Below are positions 60,687-64,000 of a stretch of DNA of 64,000 nt, piece by piece. The DNA lies in NCBI GenBank assembly GCA_963666965.1, contig OY762939.1, forward strand, positions 1,612,001 through 1,676,000. The letters are read 5' to 3'. Position 1 is the first letter of the stretch, and each line of letters starts with the position of its first letter. The stretch comes from Proruminimicrobium sp963666965. GTDB taxonomy: Bacteria > Elusimicrobiota > Endomicrobiia > Endomicrobiales > Endomicrobiaceae. The position numbers were made by a program, and so were the translations under genes. The notes under the pieces were generated by a model. That model saw only the letters and a program-made list of their open reading frames with translations, searched no databases and had not been told where the DNA came from.

Positions 60687-62879
60687 CTACTTAAACTCTT
60701 CTTTGGCCAGTTCCCCAATCGTCACATAATCGGTCTTTCCGTTGCCCATAAGATACATCTGTTCTATAATTTTTATTTTTTTAGGAATAAATAATTCGCT
60801 TAAACCCTGTTTTTTAAATTCAGCGCCTATTTCATTAAAAACGGTATTCGGCCTTGTGGTATATAAAACAAGCTGTTCCCCTTTTTTAGGATCAGGAACA
60901 GAAACTACGGCATGTTCAAAATCAGGCCATAATTTTAAAATAGCGCCTTCAACAGCCGCCAATGAAACCATCTCGCCTGCAATTTTGGCAAATCTTTTTG
61001 CTCTTCCTTTTATCGCTATATAACCTTCATCGTCTATCGTGACGATATCGCCCGTATCATGCCAGCCGTCTTCAAGAGGCTGTATTACGCCGGGATTTTC
61101 TATTTTCATATAACCTATCATTACATTTTTGCCCTTTATAAATAATCTTTTGCCTTCTTTTACGCCGGGCACATCTTCAAGCCTTGTTTGAATACCGACC
61201 ATAGGTCTGCCGACAGTTCCGTATTTATAATACATATTGGTATTTGCAGAAATAACGGGAGCCGTTTCGGTTACACCGTATCCTTCCCAAATTCTTACGC
61301 CGAACGTATTGAAGAAATTTCTTGCCGTTGCTTCTTTAAGTTTTTCGGCTCCGACTACTGCAATTCTTATTGAATAAAAATCATAAGGATGCGCAGATTT
61401 TGCGTATCCGTTTAAAAAAGTATCCGTTCCGAACATAATTGTTGAATTTGTATCATAAATTAATTCCGGTATAACGCGGTAATGAAGCGGCGACGGATAC
61501 ATAAAAGTTTTAATACCGCTTAGAAGCGGCAGCAGCATTCCTCCGGTAAGTCCGAATGAATGAAAGACAGGCATAGCGTTAAAAAAACTGTCCGTTATGC
61601 CAAAATCAAGAATACTGCGTATCTGAAATATGTTTGCCATAAAATTTTCATGGCTGAGAACTACGCCTTTAGGAACGCCTTCGGACCCTGAAGTAAAAAG
61701 AATAACCGCGGGATTTTTAGAATTTTGTTTACCTGCTGATTTTTTGTAATACCATCTCGGGAAAAATGAAGCAAAAAGACCCGTAAGTTTATCTTTAAGT
61801 TTTATTGTTTTTGCCAAATCTTCAAGATAAACAATATTTATGCCTTCTGTTTTCATTGCGTTGACCGTATCGTCAAGATTTCCTTTTGCAATAAATTCTT
61901 TTGATGTATAAACATTTTTAATACATGCGGTTTTACAGCAAGATATCATATTTTTTATGCCTGTTGAAAAATTAAGCATTGCAGGAGTCAGTCCGAAAGC
62001 CTGCATTCCGAAAAACACAGCCGTGCCGGCTATTGAATTAGGAAGCATAAAACCGACATAATCGTCTTTTTTATTTTGTTTTGCTATAAGTTTTCCCAAT
62101 ATAAAAGAGACTGTCAAAAGTTTACCGTAATTTATTGTTTTACGAGACATATCCTCAAGAATTATTTTACCGCGCCCTACGAGATTTTTGGCTTCTATAA
62201 AAGAATCAAAAAGAGTCTGATCCCACTTTACCGAATTATAACGCATATTAGTCATCAGGTCATAAAGGTTTCTAATTGCTTCTTTTCTGCGTTCTTCGCC
62301 TTTTAATTTTTCGTCCGTTTTCAGTTTTGTAGCAGGAAAAATATTTATGGTTATCTTGCTTTTCGGACGCGTTTTTAAGCTTCCTCCGAAATGTGAAAAC
62401 ATAAGATACTGGTTTCCTTCTATGCAGACCGGAATTATCTGAGCGTCGCATTTATCGGCTATAATTGCAGATCCGGGATAAATTTTCATAAGTCTTCCAG
62501 TAGTCGTTATTCTCCCCTCCGGAAAAATTACGACTCTGTTGCCGTTTTTAACTTCGTCTATTATAGATTTAACAGCCATAGACTGATTGGGGTCAACCTG
62601 ATAAAATTTTGCAAGATGCAAAAAAGGCTTAACATACCATTTTTTTGCTATCAGAGGATGTATCGCAAAATGAAGATCTTCTGAGATATAAGACCAAAGA
62701 AATAAAGCGTCAAGAAACGAGTTATGGTTTGCTATTATAAGAACGTTGCCCGAAGCGTTTTTAAAATTTTCAATACCTTTTACTTCAACTTTGAAAATAT
62801 AATTAAAAATGATTCTCAATATCATTCTGACGATATTTACGGGAAGAATTATCTGGAATATGTTTTTTTTAGACGCCAT
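60687..62879 (-). CDS. aas: Bifunctional acyltransferase / acyl-ACP ligase (Aas-like)
   Basis: The 730-residue protein joins an N-terminal PlsC-type acyltransferase (about 20-210; NHNSFLDALF with the H-x4-D motif, FPEGRITTTGRLM) to an AMP-binding ligase (about 240-730; ILFTSGSEGVPKGVVLSHEN, GYGVTETAP, DGWHDTGDIV, GRAKRFAKIAGEMVSL, and the C-terminal catalytic lysine in GNGKTDY). It activates free fatty acids and re-acylates lysophospholipid at the inner membrane, as E. coli Aas does. It shares one base (TAATG) with its upstream paralogue, so both are co-translated. Confidence 0.9.
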   Translation of the reverse strand: MASKKNIFQIILPVNIVRMILRIIFNYIFKVEVKGIENFKNASGNVLIIANHNSFLDALFLWSYISEDLHFAIHPLIAKKWYVKPFLHLAKFYQVDPNQSMAVKSIIDEVKNGNRVVIFPEGRITTTGRLMKIYPGSAIIADKCDAQIIPVCIEGNQYLMFSHFGGSLKTRPKSKITINIFPATKLKTDEKLKGEERRKEAIRNLYDLMTNMRYNSVKWDQTLFDSFIEAKNLVGRGKIILEDMSRKTINYGKLLTVSFILGKLIAKQNKKDDYVGFMLPNSIAGTAVFFGMQAFGLTPAMLNFSTGIKNMISCCKTACIKNVYTSKEFIAKGNLDDTVNAMKTEGINIVYLEDLAKTIKLKDKLTGLFASFFPRWYYKKSAGKQNSKNPAVILFTSGSEGVPKGVVLSHENFMANIFQIRSILDFGITDSFFNAMPVFHSFGLTGGMLLPLLSGIKTFMYPSPLHYRVIPELIYDTNSTIMFGTDTFLNGYAKSAHPYDFYSIRIAVVGAEKLKEATARNFFNTFGVRIWEGYGVTETAPVISANTNMYYKYGTVGRPMVGIQTRLEDVPGVKEGKRLFIKGKNVMIGYMKIENPGVIQPLEDGWHDTGDIVTIDDEGYIAIKGRAKRFAKIAGEMVSLAAVEGAILKLWPDFEHAVVSVPDPKKGEQLVLYTTRPNTVFNEIGAEFKKQGLSELFIPKKIKIIEQMYLMGNGKTDYVTIGELAKEEFK

Positions 62880-64000
62880 TATTTTAAAAATCCTTTTGCG
62901 ATTTCAATAAGTTTATTGTAATCAGTTTTTCCGGTTCCAACTATAGGAATATCTTCAAGTTTTTCAACTCTGCAAGCAATACACATTTTAGTGAGAGTTT
63001 TTTCCTCAAATATTTTTTTAAGGCCCGCGCATGTAATATCAGAGTCCGTAGTAAACAGAATAATCTGTTTTTCTTTTTTTCTGTCAGCGACAACAACAAC
63101 GGCATGCTTAGACTGAGGATAAGCGGAAGATATAAGCGTTTCAAGTTCAGTCAGCGAAATATTGCAGCTGTCTATTTTTACAAATCTTTTTGTAGTGTCT
63201 TTTATAGTGACAAATCCGTCTTCGTCTATGTTGACTATATCGCCCGTATCATACCAGCCGTCCGAAATTGACATAGGAACGTTTAAAACGCCGTTTTTTA
63301 CATATCCGCTCATTATATTTTCGCCTTTAACATAAAGGCGGCTTCCCTCAAGATGAGGCGTTTCAACAAGTTTATATTCCACTGACGGCAAGAATCTGCC
63401 GACGCTTCCCGCCTTAAAATACATAGGCGTATTAACTGCTACTGTTGACGATGTTTCCGTTGCGCCGTATGCTTCAAAAACTCTTATGCCAAATCCGTCA
63501 GCCCATAAGTTTGCCGTTTCTTCTCTTAGTTTTTCAACGCCTGCCACGACAAACCTTATAAAATAAAAATCATAAGGATGCGCGGATTTTGCGTATCCGT
63601 TTAAAAACGTATCGGTTCCGAATATTACGGTCGAATTTGTTTCATAAACAAGTTCCGGAACTATTTTATAATGAAGAGGAGAATGATACATAAAAACTTT
63701 TATTCCCCTTAAAAGAGGAAGAAACATTCCGCCTACTATCCCGAACGAGTGGAATATAGGCATTGTATTAAAGAAACTGTCCATAAGACCGAAATCAAGA
63801 ACGCTTGATATCTGGTTTCTGTTTGTCTGTATATTCTTATGCGTAAGAGCGACCGCTTTTGGTGTTCCCTCGGCGCCCGAAGTGTATAAAACAACCGCCG
63901 TTTTTAAAGAATCTATAGCGCCGTTTATTTTTTTATAATAATATGATGGGCAATATGACATAAAGTAAGCAAAAATCTTATCGGAAAGTTTAAGTTCCTT
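62879..64000 (-). CDS. Divergent acyl-ACP ligase paralogue (5' end beyond window)
   Basis: The frame is open to the window edge; the ATG at 63959-63961 is internal because the preceding codons (KELKLSDKIFAYF) match the family and remain in frame. The visible 373 codons cover the AMP-binding domain: VVLYTSGAEGTPKAVALTHK, AYGATETSS, DGWYDTGDIV. The A8 motif is altered: where Aas has GRAKRFAKIAGEMVSL this has DTTKRFVKIDSCNISL, losing both glycines and the arginine. The final GTGKTDY lysine is kept. It is a tandem duplicate of the downstream gene and may have changed or lost ligase activity. Confidence 0.85.
   Translation of the reverse strand, partial: KELKLSDKIFAYFMSYCPSYYYKKINGAIDSLKTAVVLYTSGAEGTPKAVALTHKNIQTNRNQISSVLDFGLMDSFFNTMPIFHSFGIVGGMFLPLLRGIKVFMYHSPLHYKIVPELVYETNSTVIFGTDTFLNGYAKSAHPYDFYFIRFVVAGVEKLREETANLWADGFGIRVFEAYGATETSSTVAVNTPMYFKAGSVGRFLPSVEYKLVETPHLEGSRLYVKGENIMSGYVKNGVLNVPMSISDGWYDTGDIVNIDEDGFVTIKDTTKRFVKIDSCNISLTELETLISSAYPQSKHAVVVVADRKKEKQIILFTTDSDITCAGLKKIFEEKTLTKMCIACRVEKLEDIPIVGTGKTDYNKLIEIAKGFLK

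Noticed and set aside
1..64000. CRISPR array, rRNA genes or intact insertion sequences
   Set aside because: No regularly spaced repeats, no rRNA-like conserved stretches and no transposase were seen by eye.

Overview
The window is AT-rich DNA from a Gram-negative-type bacterium: it encodes a TolC-like outer-membrane channel, a lipoprotein, secretin and Tad-type pilus parts and a type IV prepilin. The prepilin style, the fused acyltransferase/acyl-ACP ligase and the overall gene style suggest Elusimicrobiota, perhaps an Endomicrobium relative. That placement is an inference from memory of those families; no rRNA gene is present to confirm it.

Layout. 1-13.1 kb is chromosomal backbone. On the minus strand lie mutS (5' part only), a lytic transglycosylase, miaB, rfbA, a UDP-glucuronate decarboxylase-like gene, and a proS-lpd-gcvT-secretin-Flp-TadE-TadG series. 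On the plus strand follow a flavodoxin-like gene, a DUF4833 gene, a prepilin and tRNA-Ser(CGA).

13.1-35.4 kb is an accessory island beginning just downstream of the tRNA. It holds a decayed recombinase tail, a secreted protein, a large serine recombinase with its DUF2924 partner, a type I restriction-modification (R-M) operon with an AbrB-like gene, and a remnant of a type IIG (Eco57I-like) R-M gene. Next come phage-like genes (DUF5681, ParB-methyltransferase, DUF2188) that diverge from a LexA/S24 repressor. The repressor is followed by a 637-residue protein that looks like a winged-helix, PIN-like nuclease and double-membrane-anchor fusion; this pair is my best candidate for an undescribed system. 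An HExxH protein, a long structured intergenic stretch and a metallophosphoesterase pair complete the island.

35.4-55.1 kb returns to backbone. It contains small metabolic and transport genes and a heat-shock locus with a MerR/HspR-like gene, a CIRCE element and three small heat-shock proteins, one apparently exported. An ABC-F protein, a glycosyltransferase and a complete TetR-controlled tripartite ABC efflux operon of the CecR-YbhGFSR type follow; the TetR promoter and operator are readable.

55.2-60.3 kb is a second accessory cluster: a Shedu (DUF4263) nuclease, an EcoRI-type adenine methyltransferase overlapping a DUF262-HNH nuclease, and an AlbA_2 (Schlafen-type) protein flanked by a 35-base direct repeat. 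60.7-64.0 kb carries two tandem acyl-ACP ligase paralogues; the second runs off the window and has a degraded adenylation motif.

No CRISPR array, rRNA gene or intact insertion sequence was seen.
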